Below the pieces are notes generated by a model. That model was not told where the DNA came from. It did not search any database and worked only from the letters and a program-made list of their open reading frames with translations. From Dyadobacter tibetensis Y620-1 (lineage in GTDB: Bacteria > Bacteroidota > Bacteroidia > Cytophagales > Spirosomataceae): a stretch of 64,000 bases of DNA. Below, one piece after another: positions 35,159 through 43,068 of the stretch. The stretch lies in NCBI RefSeq assembly GCF_000566685.1, contig NZ_AZQN01000006.1, positions 186,001-250,000 of the forward strand. The letters run 5' to 3'. Within the stretch, counting starts at the first letter, position 1, and every line of letters begins with the position of its first letter. The translations under genes and the position numbers were made by a program.

Positions 35159-35817
35159 CCCCCCGCAGCAATTAGTACCCAACGGGTATAAGGAATAAGG
35201 TGTTCAATAAGTGCATTTTTCCCTCCAGGCAGGGCGAGCTTATCTTTAATATGTTTTCGGTGGTTTTCGATGGTATGTTGGGACCGTAAAAGTAGATGGG
35301 CAATGCATTTGTTATTATATCCTTGTAGAAGTAGAGAGGCCACTTTTAGTTCGGAATGGGTAAGCTCGTAAAGCGCATTCCCTTTGGGTGGTACCAGCCC
35401 CACTACCTCCAGAATTTGAGGAGATAGAAATGGGTCGTATGTGAGCCCTACTGGTTGATGCTGGGTAGCATGCTGATGTAAAAGTGCCGAGGCCAAGCAT
35501 TCTGTGGCATCCCTCACGTGCAAAATGGTTACTTGTCTGGCAATTAATCCCGCCAGTTCTGCAGGTAATAAGTCAGGCACAAGGGCTACAATGTGGGAGG
35601 CATGGGGTACTTTGTGTAAGTTATCTATCCAGAAAAGAAATCCCTCCTGTTTCATACTGTAGCACACAATCAAAACATCGGGCATTATATTTTCATTGAT
35701 TTTCGTTGTTTCATCAATGCAGAAAGTAGTTTGTATTTGAGAGTATCCTGTAGTTGAAAGTAAGACAGTGATAGCTTCAGTATGCAAAGAATCACGACTA
35801 GCGATAAGTGCTTTCAT
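35152..35817 (-). CDS. LuxR/NarL-type regulator with degenerate receiver domain
   Basis: The 221-residue protein has an N-terminal receiver-like domain (about 1-120) and a C-terminal LuxR helix-turn-helix (LTHSELKVASLLLQGYNNKCIAHLLLRSQHTIENHRKHIKDKL). The usual phospho-acceptor Asp after strand 3 is replaced: PDVLIVCYSM has Cys52 where PDVVLLDxxMP would have Asp. The acidic pair at the N terminus (IASRDS) is also incomplete. It is probably not controlled by phosphorylation. The gene ends in a run of ten G, encoding Gly-Gly-Gly before the stop. It lies between the peptide genes and the divergent RND-like gene and is their likely regulator. Confidence 0.82.
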   Translation of the reverse strand: MKALIASRDSLHTEAITVLLSTTGYSQIQTTFCIDETTKINENIMPDVLIVCYSMKQEGFLFWIDNLHKVPHASHIVALVPDLLPAELAGLIARQVTILHVRDATECLASALLHQHATQHQPVGLTYDPFLSPQILEVVGLVPPKGNALYELTHSELKVASLLLQGYNNKCIAHLLLRSQHTIENHRKHIKDKLALPGGKNALIEHLIPYTRWVLIAAGGG

Positions 35818-36002
35818 TACAGTGATGATTTAATGAAGTATAGTATCTAATACAATAGAATAGCAAAATAGCTATTAATGGTTAATATATTCAATATTTA
35901 AAATTATGTGTTTTATTAATTTTTAGTAGTTCTTGACAATAAAAATTGCAAAATGTGCATCGATTATTGATCTTTATCCGGAAATAAAAAAGGAAATCGG
36001 CG

Positions 36003-39000
36003 ATGAAAGGATCCTATTCGGTCATTTTGACATTTGTGGTGTTCAGCCTTCTGGGGTTGCTTGCTTTGCCAAAAATTCCTGTTCGCTTTAGCAAAAGCAG
36101 CTGGGAAAAGCGCATTGTTGTATCATATCATTGGCCTCATGCCGCACCACAGGCACTGGAGCGCCAGGTAACCGCCCCTTTGGAGGGGGTTATGGGTACG
36201 ATACAGGGGGTAAAGGGTATCACGTCATCGTCGGACTACCAAGAGGGGATGATTGTATTGTCACTCGACGAAAAAGCGGATATTGATAAAATGCGTTTGG
36301 AGGCTGCATCATTGGTTCGGCAAGTGTATCGTAGTTTACCGCAAGGTGTGAGCTACCCGGCAATTTCACTCAATAGCCTCGCCGACGATGAACGTGCCAA
36401 GCCGCTTTTAAGCCTTCAACTCAATGGTAACGAAGCTCCCGGACAGCTTAGGAAGTACATTGAGGCATCATTGAAACCACAATTTGCCCGCCTAGAAGGT
36501 ATCCGAGCGGTGGAAGTTCATGGAGGTGAGCCAGAAGAATGGTTGTTGGAATATCAGCCCGATGTCATTCTCAGTTTGGGAATCAAAGAAGAAGATATTC
36601 GTGCAGCCGTCGCAAAAAATGGGTTATTGAGTAGTCTGGGATGGATGAGCACTTCCGATGGATTAAAACAAAGTATTTCATTGGCTTCAGGGATTTTGGA
36701 TTTTGGAAATATCCTAGTAGCCAAAAAAGGAGATCGGATAATTCGGCTTTCAGATATTGCCACAATTAGAAAGCAAGAAAAACGGGCAGAAGGCTATTTT
36801 AGGATTAATGGAAAAAGTGCAGTACAAATTGCTTTAATGCCTTTGGCCAATGTAAACCAGCTGCGGGTGGCCTCAGAAGTAAAGAAAACACTGAGGAAAA
36901 TTGGATCCGAACTACCACCAGGCTACGGCATCCGGATCGACTACGACGCCACCGAATACATCTATGAAAGCCTGGACTTGCTGAGCAAACAGGTTATAAT
37001 GGCCTTGGTCGCGATCATGGCAATGGTAGGGATTGTGTTTCGGAGTTTGAAGTTATCACTATTAGTTGTGGCAGGCCTGGTAACATGCATGTTGCTGGCG
37101 GCTCTTGCCCTTTATGTCCTGGGAATTGTTGTTTATGTGCCGTCGTTGGCAACCATTATCATTTCAATGGGCGTGGTTAGTGGTTGTATTTTGTTGACCT
37201 TCACTCATTTTCTTCAAAGGCGAAATAGGTTGATCATCATTTCAATTTTTGGAAGCACCCTGATCTTGGGCGTGGCCTTATCTGTAATATGGCTTCTGCC
37301 CGACGAAATAAGAGCTGACCTGACGGACTTTGTAGTGATATTGATGGTTGTACAATGTATGTCACTATCTGTTTGTCTTTGGTTAATTCCTGCGCTGCTA
37401 CAGCAGTTGAACATACAGGATCAGAACAAGAAAATACTTCAGAAAGGATTATTGGTAATAGTTGGAAATTTGTATGGTGTAATACTTGCGTTTCTTTGTC
37501 GTTTCCGTCGTACCGCTATCATTTTTTGTATTCTACTTTTTGGCTTACCCCTATTTTTACTTCCGCAACGACTTGATGAAGAAAGTCGCTATTCAGCGAT
37601 TTATAACGACACAATAGGGAATGATTGGTATGTTGAAAATGTCAGACCCTATCTCGACAAAGGGCTTGGCGGTTTTCTGCGGCTTTTTTCTAATTATGTT
37701 TATGACAAATCTTATTATGGATCGCGGGAACAAACAGCATTATACATTAATGCAGGCTTGCCCAACCACAGCACGATAGAACAAATGGATGCGGTGTTAA
37801 AACGAATGGAAGGTGAGTTGGGAAGGCATTCGGAAATCGATCGGTTCATTAGCAGGGTTTACAATGGCCAACAGGGAACCATCATTATCTATTTCAAGAA
37901 ACAATATAATGATGGTTCCTTCCCTTATCAAATGAAAGGTAAGGCAATAGCGATGTCAACCGAGATGAGTGGGATAGATTGGGATATTTATGGTGTTGGA
38001 CAGGGGTTTAATGTAAATGTAAATGAAAATGGTACACCTACCTTTAATGTGGCCCTTAAGGGTTATAACTACAAGGAACTTGAAGAGAAGGCAATTGTAC
38101 TTCAAAAACGATTGCTGGCTCATCCCCGTATTCAGGAGGTAGACATTAACAAGGTACCCGGATTTTTCAGGCAAAAGGATTTGTACGCCTACAAAATTAA
38201 TACGGATCCGGTATATTGGAGCCATTATGATGCTTCTATGCATTCTTTATATGGCGCAATTGAAAAATACAATGCCCGACCACAACCGGATCTTTACCAG
38301 CTTGTTGGAGATACCTATACAGGAATCAATATCGTACCTTTATCATTATCCAGATTTGATGTGACTGCGTTAAGGAATGAGCCATTAGCCGTTTCTGATC
38401 GTATTCGACTAAAAACCGGAGATCATGCAGACTTGGTGAAAGAAAAAATAATACCCAGCATCAGGAAGGAAGACCAACAATACCTTCGGCAGGTCAGCTT
38501 TGAATACATGGGTAGCGCAAACTTTGGCGGGAAATTTCTGGATAAAACTTTAAAAGTATTTCAGCAGGAACTTCCCATGGGATACACGGCTGAGCGAAAA
38601 TTATTTGGTTGGTGGCAGCTGAACGGCCGTCGTCAGTATGAGTTAATTGGCTTATCCATGTTACTAATCTTTGTCATATCGGCCATCATGTTCGAATCGT
38701 TACGCCAGCCGTTTACTTTAATAGCCTCGGTAACACTCTCTTTCGTGGGTCTTTTTGCTGCCTTTTATACCCTGGATATTGGCTTTGACCAAGGGGGCTA
38801 TGCATCATTTCTTTTGCTAATCGGGCTCACCTCTGTTCCCATTGTAATGGTGATGAACGAATATAACTCTTTGTTAAAAGCAGGTGCCTATTCGAATGTG
38901 GAGACGTATCAAAAGGCTATTATTGGCAAGTTTAAGCCCGTTTTGTATTTTATACTGAGTGTCTTGGTCAGCCTGACACCCTTTTTATGGTACAGCTCCG

Positions 39001-39101
39001 ATATGGCTTTCTGGTATTCATTGGCCATAGGTACTTTTGGTGGAATAGCAGCCTCTTTGCTGGTTGTGCTTTTCTTTGTTCCCATGCTATTACTTTCCTA
39101 G
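36003..39101 (+). CDS. RND-superfamily permease lacking the proton-relay residues
   Basis: The 1032-residue membrane protein has the RND plan: TM1 (SVILTFVVFSLLGLLALPKIPV), a porter domain (ALERQVTAPLEGVMGTIQGVKGITSSSDYQEG), a TM2-6 block near residues 325-465, a second large porter domain, and a TM8-12 block near residues 875-1030. In TM4 the expected GLxVDDAIVxxEN is ISMGVVSGCILLTFTHF, with no Asp. In TM10 GLTSVPIVMVMNEYN replaces the usual N/K-containing motif. No adaptor or TolC gene is adjacent. It is divergent from the LuxR-type gene. It may be a partner or sensor for the other pump, or use another energy source; unknown. Confidence 0.82.
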   Translation: MKGSYSVILTFVVFSLLGLLALPKIPVRFSKSSWEKRIVVSYHWPHAAPQALERQVTAPLEGVMGTIQGVKGITSSSDYQEGMIVLSLDEKADIDKMRLEAASLVRQVYRSLPQGVSYPAISLNSLADDERAKPLLSLQLNGNEAPGQLRKYIEASLKPQFARLEGIRAVEVHGGEPEEWLLEYQPDVILSLGIKEEDIRAAVAKNGLLSSLGWMSTSDGLKQSISLASGILDFGNILVAKKGDRIIRLSDIATIRKQEKRAEGYFRINGKSAVQIALMPLANVNQLRVASEVKKTLRKIGSELPPGYGIRIDYDATEYIYESLDLLSKQVIMALVAIMAMVGIVFRSLKLSLLVVAGLVTCMLLAALALYVLGIVVYVPSLATIIISMGVVSGCILLTFTHFLQRRNRLIIISIFGSTLILGVALSVIWLLPDEIRADLTDFVVILMVVQCMSLSVCLWLIPALLQQLNIQDQNKKILQKGLLVIVGNLYGVILAFLCRFRRTAIIFCILLFGLPLFLLPQRLDEESRYSAIYNDTIGNDWYVENVRPYLDKGLGGFLRLFSNYVYDKSYYGSREQTALYINAGLPNHSTIEQMDAVLKRMEGELGRHSEIDRFISRVYNGQQGTIIIYFKKQYNDGSFPYQMKGKAIAMSTEMSGIDWDIYGVGQGFNVNVNENGTPTFNVALKGYNYKELEEKAIVLQKRLLAHPRIQEVDINKVPGFFRQKDLYAYKINTDPVYWSHYDASMHSLYGAIEKYNARPQPDLYQLVGDTYTGINIVPLSLSRFDVTALRNEPLAVSDRIRLKTGDHADLVKEKIIPSIRKEDQQYLRQVSFEYMGSANFGGKFLDKTLKVFQQELPMGYTAERKLFGWWQLNGRRQYELIGLSMLLIFVISAIMFESLRQPFTLIASVTLSFVGLFAAFYTLDIGFDQGGYASFLLLIGLTSVPIVMVMNEYNSLLKAGAYSNVETYQKAIIGKFKPVLYFILSVLVSLTPFLWYSSDMAFWYSLAIGTFGGIAASLLVVLFFVPMLLLS

Positions 39102-39261
39102 GAAGCGGGCGACTTATGTATGCTGTCCTTCCTCTCTTCAAGTTGGTTCCTTCCACCGTGGACTCCTTCGAACTCTCTCCTTTTAACCAAGATAATTCCC
39201 AAGACGACATTAAATGCTTTGCAAGAGCACAAAGGGCAGTACCTTCCTAGAGTAATTTTTC

Positions 39262-39269
39262 TATATTTG
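39262..39269 (+). promoter_or_regulatory. -7 promoter element for exbB
   Basis: TATATTTG matches TAnnTTTG exactly, 102 bp before the exbB ATG. A small hairpin GGAGC/GCTCC (39285-39299) follows in the leader. Confidence 0.45.
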
Positions 39270-39371
39270 CCCTTTAAACAATATGGAGCGTAATGCTCCG
39301 TTTATGTTCAAAGCCTGATTTGGGCCTATGGGCCTCAATTTTAACGCATAACCAATCATTTATCATTCCAT

Positions 39372-40052
39372 ATGATGCTGCTGCAAGCACTTTCTGACTC
39401 TACTTTGGCGGCCCCGATGGCCGATCAAGGACTTTCTATTTTCGACCTATTAGCAAAAGGAGGCTGGGTAATGCTCCCCTTGGGTATTCTCTTTTTGGTC
39501 ACTCTATTTTTGATTTTCGAACGTTTTCTGGGTATTAAGGCCAATGCGGCCATTGAGCCTCAGTTTGTGGATAACGTAAAAGATTTCATACAGCAGGGTA
39601 ATTTAAAGTCGGCCGAGTCGACCTGCCGTAACCAACGCAATGCTGCAGGACGTATTCTGGAGCGCGCCATAGGCCGAATCGGTTATCCGATAAAGGACAT
39701 TGAAACCACCATCGAAAATGCCAGCCAAATCGAAATCCAACGTATGGAAGGCAACTTGCCCTACCTTGGGGTGATTGCCGGTATTGCGCCTATGCTTGGG
39801 TTTGTCGGTACCATATCGGGTATTATCCGTATTTTCTACGATATCTCTATCTCCAACGATTTTAATATTAGCACCATTGCAGGGGGTATGTACGAGAAGA
39901 TGATCACCTCGGGAACGGGTTTGATCATCGGTCTTATCGCCTATGCAGGATACCATATTCTGAATATGAAGATCGACCGTTTCGCCCTACGCTTGCAAAT
40001 GGCCGCATCCGATTTTCTGGATGTATTGCAGAAGCCAGTGGCTTCCAAGTAA
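39372..40052 (+). CDS. exbB: MotA/TolQ/ExbB proton channel family protein
   Basis: The 226-residue inner-membrane protein has three transmembrane segments: GGWVMLPLGILFLVTLFLIFERFL, YLGVIAGIAPMLGFVGTISGII and ITSGTGLIIGLIAYAGYHIL. The ExbB/TolQ signature LGxIAxIAPMLGFVGTxxGII is clear. With ExbD and TonB it uses the proton gradient to power outer-membrane transport, which matters here because four TonB-dependent transporters are encoded in the window. It could equally be TolQ; no tonB, tolA or tolB gene is adjacent. Confidence 0.88.
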   Translation: MMLLQALSDSTLAAPMADQGLSIFDLLAKGGWVMLPLGILFLVTLFLIFERFLGIKANAAIEPQFVDNVKDFIQQGNLKSAESTCRNQRNAAGRILERAIGRIGYPIKDIETTIENASQIEIQRMEGNLPYLGVIAGIAPMLGFVGTISGIIRIFYDISISNDFNISTIAGGMYEKMITSGTGLIIGLIAYAGYHILNMKIDRFALRLQMAASDFLDVLQKPVASK

Positions 40053-40163
40053 TTAAAATGGTGATTTTATAAATCAGATATCAGGTAGGGGCCTTTGCGA
40101 CCCATACCCGTTTCAACCGCCCGCTGCACTGATGCGGTGGGCCTCAAGCTTATCAAGTAAATT

Positions 40164-40556
40164 ATGAAAATACGTCGAAAGGCCAGGTTTGCACCGGAGG
40201 TGTTTACGCATTCGCTCAACGATATCATGTTCTTCCTGCTCTTGTTCTTTTTGATCATCTCTACGATGTCCAATCCGAACGTGATCAAGCTGATGCTTCC
40301 TAAGGCTTCGGCGAGTCAGCAGATGTACAAGAAGCAGATCACGTTGTCCATCGATGAAAACAAGGTATATTATATCGATAAAGAGCCCATACCCGGTGAT
40401 ATGCTGGAGGCTCGACTCATCGATATATTCGCTGGAATCGAGGAAAGGACCATTGTGCTGCGAGTAGATAAGAATCTGGCCGTGCAGGACCTGGTGGATG
40501 TTCTTGAGCTAGGTGCCAAGAACGATATCAAAATGGTGATGGCCACTGCCAAATAG
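40164..40556 (+). CDS. exbD: ExbD/TolR biopolymer transport protein
   Basis: The 130-residue protein has one N-terminal transmembrane helix (LNDIMFFLLLFFLIISTM) whose first Asp is the conserved protonatable residue of ExbD/TolR. The periplasmic part (ITLSIDENKVYYIDKEPIPGDMLEARL, RTIVLRVDKNLAVQDLVDVLELGAKNDI) has the family pattern. It follows exbB by 111 bp in the same direction and is closed by a strong terminator. Confidence 0.9.
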   Translation: MKIRRKARFAPEVFTHSLNDIMFFLLLFFLIISTMSNPNVIKLMLPKASASQQMYKKQITLSIDENKVYYIDKEPIPGDMLEARLIDIFAGIEERTIVLRVDKNLAVQDLVDVLELGAKNDIKMVMATAK

Positions 40557-40579
40557 GCCTTGAGTCCTATGCTAGCCAT

Positions 40580-40622
40580 AAAAAATGACCCTGATGCAGT
40601 GCTTGTATCAGGGTCATTTTTT
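40580..40622. terminator. Terminator after exbD (bidirectional)
   Basis: A 16-bp perfect stem (40580-40595 with 40607-40622, arm AAAAAATGACCCTGAT) has an 11-nt loop and ends in T6. It also serves the convergent oxidoreductase gene. Confidence 0.9.
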
Positions 40623-40639
40623 ATGGATCCAGGCAATTT

Positions 40640-41683
40640 TTATGATTGGTTATTCATTCGTGCACTGGTGTAGATTTGCTCCACAATGCTCTGCAATATG
40701 GCCCCCTCACTGGCATTGCAGATGTTGGTGGGCAGGCCTTCGCACCCATCTAAAAATGCTTTGGTGTTCTCCAATTGAGTATCCGTTTCGGTAAGGAAGG
40801 GGAACTGTATATCGCTGATGGCTCCTGCCGACTCGGTGAAGATTTCCAGGGGATGCAGGGTGGCGCCAGCCTTGGTGCCGAAAATTTGCAGATTCACCGT
40901 TTCTGATTCCTTACGGTTGAGGGCAAAGCTGCTCGATAGCGTGATGCTACCGTTGCCCGGTAGGCTGATATGAGCAAAGCAAGCATCTTCCACCTCGAAT
41001 TTCTCTGGGTCCCAAGACCCTTTAAGTCCTGTTCCCCCCTGTTTGCCAATATAGTCATAAGTGTTGCCCAAGACGCTCTTGGCGTTTGGGTAGTCCATTA
41101 GGCCCAGGGCCAGGTCGAGTACATGCACACCCAGATCGATGAGCGCTCCACCTCCCTGAATACTTTTATTAGTGAAATTGCCCCAGCCGGGTATGCCCCT
41201 GCGCCGTAGAAAGTCGGCCTTGATATGGTAGATATGTCCAAACTCACCCTTCGCCACTGCATTTTTTAAAAGCAGGTATCCAGCAGACTGTCTGCGTTGG
41301 AAGTTATACCCCAGAAATAGTCCCTTGGAGGTGGCGGTGTCGGCCATTTCTTGTGCTTCCTGTGCCTGCATGGCCGGGGGCTTTTCGCAGAAAACATGAC
41401 AGCCATGCTCTAGGGCTAAGATGGTATATGGATGGTGCAAATTATTGGCCGTGCAATTAATAAGAATATCGGGCTTGGCCTCTTCAAGCATTTGCTCCAG
41501 GGAGGTAAAATGAGCAGGGATATGATGTAGGGTGGCAAAGGCGAAGGTGCGCTCGGGGTCGCGCCCGCAGACTGCAACAATTTCGGCCCTATCGGCACAG
41601 GCCCTCAGTGCCGGGAGATGATTTTGTGCCGCAATATGTCCTGTTCCGACTAGCGCTACACGGAATTTTTTGTTAAGGTTCAA
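40640..41683 (-). CDS. Gfo/Idh/MocA family NAD(P)-dependent oxidoreductase
   Basis: The protein has a Rossmann N terminus (FRVALVGTGHIAAQNHLPALRACADRAEIVAVCGRDPERT), the EKPPAMQ motif with the catalytic-region Lys, and the C-terminal sugar-dehydrogenase-like domain (GGGALIDLGVHVLDLALGLMDYP). Members oxidise or reduce sugars, inositols or related compounds; substrate unknown. The ORF reaches an ATG at 41734, but that codon is buried in a perfect hairpin (41703-41734). I prefer the TTG at 41683 (NLNKKFRVALVGTG), giving 347 residues. Confidence 0.9.
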   Translation of the reverse strand: MNLNKKFRVALVGTGHIAAQNHLPALRACADRAEIVAVCGRDPERTFAFATLHHIPAHFTSLEQMLEEAKPDILINCTANNLHHPYTILALEHGCHVFCEKPPAMQAQEAQEMADTATSKGLFLGYNFQRRQSAGYLLLKNAVAKGEFGHIYHIKADFLRRRGIPGWGNFTNKSIQGGGALIDLGVHVLDLALGLMDYPNAKSVLGNTYDYIGKQGGTGLKGSWDPEKFEVEDACFAHISLPGNGSITLSSSFALNRKESETVNLQIFGTKAGATLHPLEIFTESAGAISDIQFPFLTETDTQLENTKAFLDGCEGLPTNICNASEGAILQSIVEQIYTSARMNNQS

Positions 41684-41702
41684 GTTTATAAGGGTTTTGG
41701 GG

Positions 41703-41734
41703 TTGTATGTGGCCGAAAGTTCAGCCACATACAA
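41703..41734. terminator. Hairpin between the VOC and oxidoreductase genes
   Basis: An 11-bp perfect stem TTGTATGTGGC (41703-41713) pairs with 41724-41734 over a 10-nt loop, 22 bp after the VOC stop on the minus strand. No T run follows on that strand, so function as a terminator is uncertain. Confidence 0.5.
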
Positions 41735-41755
41735 ATTTAGAAGATTTATTCTGGA

Positions 41756-42154
41756 TCATCCTCCGGCGTGTAGCCCCACTTTGTTCCCTTCCGTATCGGC
41801 AAAGAAGGCCATAAAGCCTACATCTTCACTGATCTGTGTCTTGGGCATGAGAACTTTGCCTCCTGCTTTTTCGATTCTGTCGATGACTATTTGAATACTT
41901 GGATTGGCATTTAAGTAAATTATTGATCCGTCAGCACTTGGCATATGCATATCGCTTTTGACCAAAGCACCCGACACTTTGCCATTTTGCATGGACATGT
42001 CGGCAGGGAAAAAGGTCATTTCCATCCCCATCATATTATCTGTGCCCATTTGGATGTCGAATATAGCCTCGTAAAACAGCTTAGCCCGCTTTGTATTGTA
42101 AACAGGAATTTCGAACCAGTTTAGACTATTGGTATTGGGACTCATTTTTTCCAT
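41756..42154 (-). CDS. VOC (glyoxalase/bleomycin-resistance) family protein
   Basis: The 132-residue protein shows the VOC pattern of paired beta-alpha-beta-beta-beta units: LNWFEIPVYNTKRAKLFYEAIFDIQM at the start and NPSIQIVIDRIEKAGGKVLMPKTQISEDVGFMAFFADTEGNKVGLHAGG at the end. The final Glu/Asp-rich strand (FADTEGNKVGLH) is typical. VOC proteins bind a metal or small ligand; the reaction cannot be told. It is upstream of the oxidoreductase on the same strand. Confidence 0.85.
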   Translation of the reverse strand: MEKMSPNTNSLNWFEIPVYNTKRAKLFYEAIFDIQMGTDNMMGMEMTFFPADMSMQNGKVSGALVKSDMHMPSADGSIIYLNANPSIQIVIDRIEKAGGKVLMPKTQISEDVGFMAFFADTEGNKVGLHAGG

Positions 42155-42325
42155 GGTATGAAGTTGTTAGTGGTGGATAGATACAGGAGGTACTACGATT
42201 TGTGCAGAGCCTCCTGTTAGTTTAATTTGTAATTCCTAATGTACAAATTTTGTCTAAAAAAATACTATTTTGATGTGATATATGTAGGGGCCTATTTGAA
42301 CTTTTTTGCTCTGGCTACTTCTTTC

Positions 42326-42836
42326 TATAATCATGTCATCCCTTCGGGATTCGGTGGCTTGTGGTTCTGGTTTTTTCAATAATCATATCATCCCTTCGGG
42401 ATTTGGCGGCTTGGGAGTGTTGGTTTCTTCTATAATCATATCATCCCTTCGGGATTTGGTTGTCGGTTTCTTCTATAATCATGTCATCCCTTCGGGATTC
42501 GGTGGCTTGTGGTTCTGGTTTTTTCAATAATCATCGGCTTGCGGTTTTGGTTTTGTTCGATATTCATATCATCCCTTCGGAATTTGGTTGCTTGGGTTGT
42601 TGGTTTGATTCTATAATCATGTCATCCCTTCGGGATTTGGCGGCTTGTGGTTCTGGTTTTTTCAATAATCATATCATCCCTTCGGGATTTGGCGGCTTGG
42701 GATGTTGGTTTGATTCTATAATCATATCATCCCTTCGGGATTAGGTGGCTTGGGTTGTTGGTTTGATTCTATAATCATGTCATCCCTTCGGGATTCCGTG
42801 GCTTGTGGTTCTGGTTTTTTCAATAATCATGTCATC
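42326..42836. repeat. Tandem array of hairpin repeats with trimeric higher-order structure
   Basis: Ten to eleven units of about 53 bp occur, each beginning TATAATCATATC (or ATGTC) and containing the 13-nt hairpin ATCCCTTCGGGAT. Hairpin cores start at 42338, 42390, 42443, 42486, 42571, 42624, 42676, 42729 and 42782; a unit at about 42528 has lost its core. Units 1, 4, 7 and 10 share one tail (cggcttgtggttctgg type) and the two units between them share others, so the array is a repeated trimer. The unit length is not a multiple of three and no protein is credible. Confidence 0.9.
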
Positions 42837-42894
42837 TTGATACCTCACGGACCAATCTGATACGATTACTTTGTCAGTTTAGTCCGGGCCAATT

Positions 42895-42922
42895 AAACCA
42901 CGAAGTGGTGTTATGATTATAG
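42895..42922 (-). repeat. Diverged, inverted copy of the hairpin repeat
   Basis: The segment matches the reverse complement of the array core (AAA...CGAAG...ATGATTATAG), but the stem is ACCAC/GTGGT instead of ATCCC/GGGAT, with both arms changed to keep pairing. Confidence 0.55.
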
Positions 42923-43005
42923 CGGTGTTATGCATTATAGAAATGTCCAATAGCAATGTTTAGATCCCAGAATGGGTGACATTATTGGCTTCTATTTTAA
43001 AAAAT

Positions 43006-43038
43006 GGCATGCCGGCCCCATCAGTGGTTCGGCATGCC
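43006..43038 (-). terminator. Terminator of the blaI-blaR1-like operon
   Basis: A perfect 9-bp stem GGCATGCCG (43006-43014) pairs with 43030-43038; on the minus strand a T6 tract follows after one A. It lies 31 bp after the protease stop. Confidence 0.75.
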
Positions 43039-43068
43039 GTTAAGGCGTGCTAATCCCAAAAAGAATGA

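Larger units (their letters stand above)
42155..43068. other. 914-bp intergenic region carrying the repeat array
   Basis: It holds the array (42326-42836), the inverted variant copy (42895-42922) and a terminator (43006-43038). Apart from these I see no gene. Confidence 0.6.

Noticed and set aside
40640..41734. ATG at 41734 as start of the oxidoreductase
   Set aside because: The codon is inside a perfect 11-bp hairpin that follows the upstream VOC gene, and the added 17 residues are unlike the family; TTG 41683 is favoured.
42306..42744. Open frames reading through the repeat array (repeats of SSLRD and GSGFFNN)
   Set aside because: The 53-bp unit shifts frame at each copy and the frames only reflect the repeat; the hairpin pattern explains the sequence better than a protein.
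42326..42836. CRISPR array
   Set aside because: The units are contiguous variants of one 53-bp sequence, with no unique spacers between identical repeats, and no cas gene is present.
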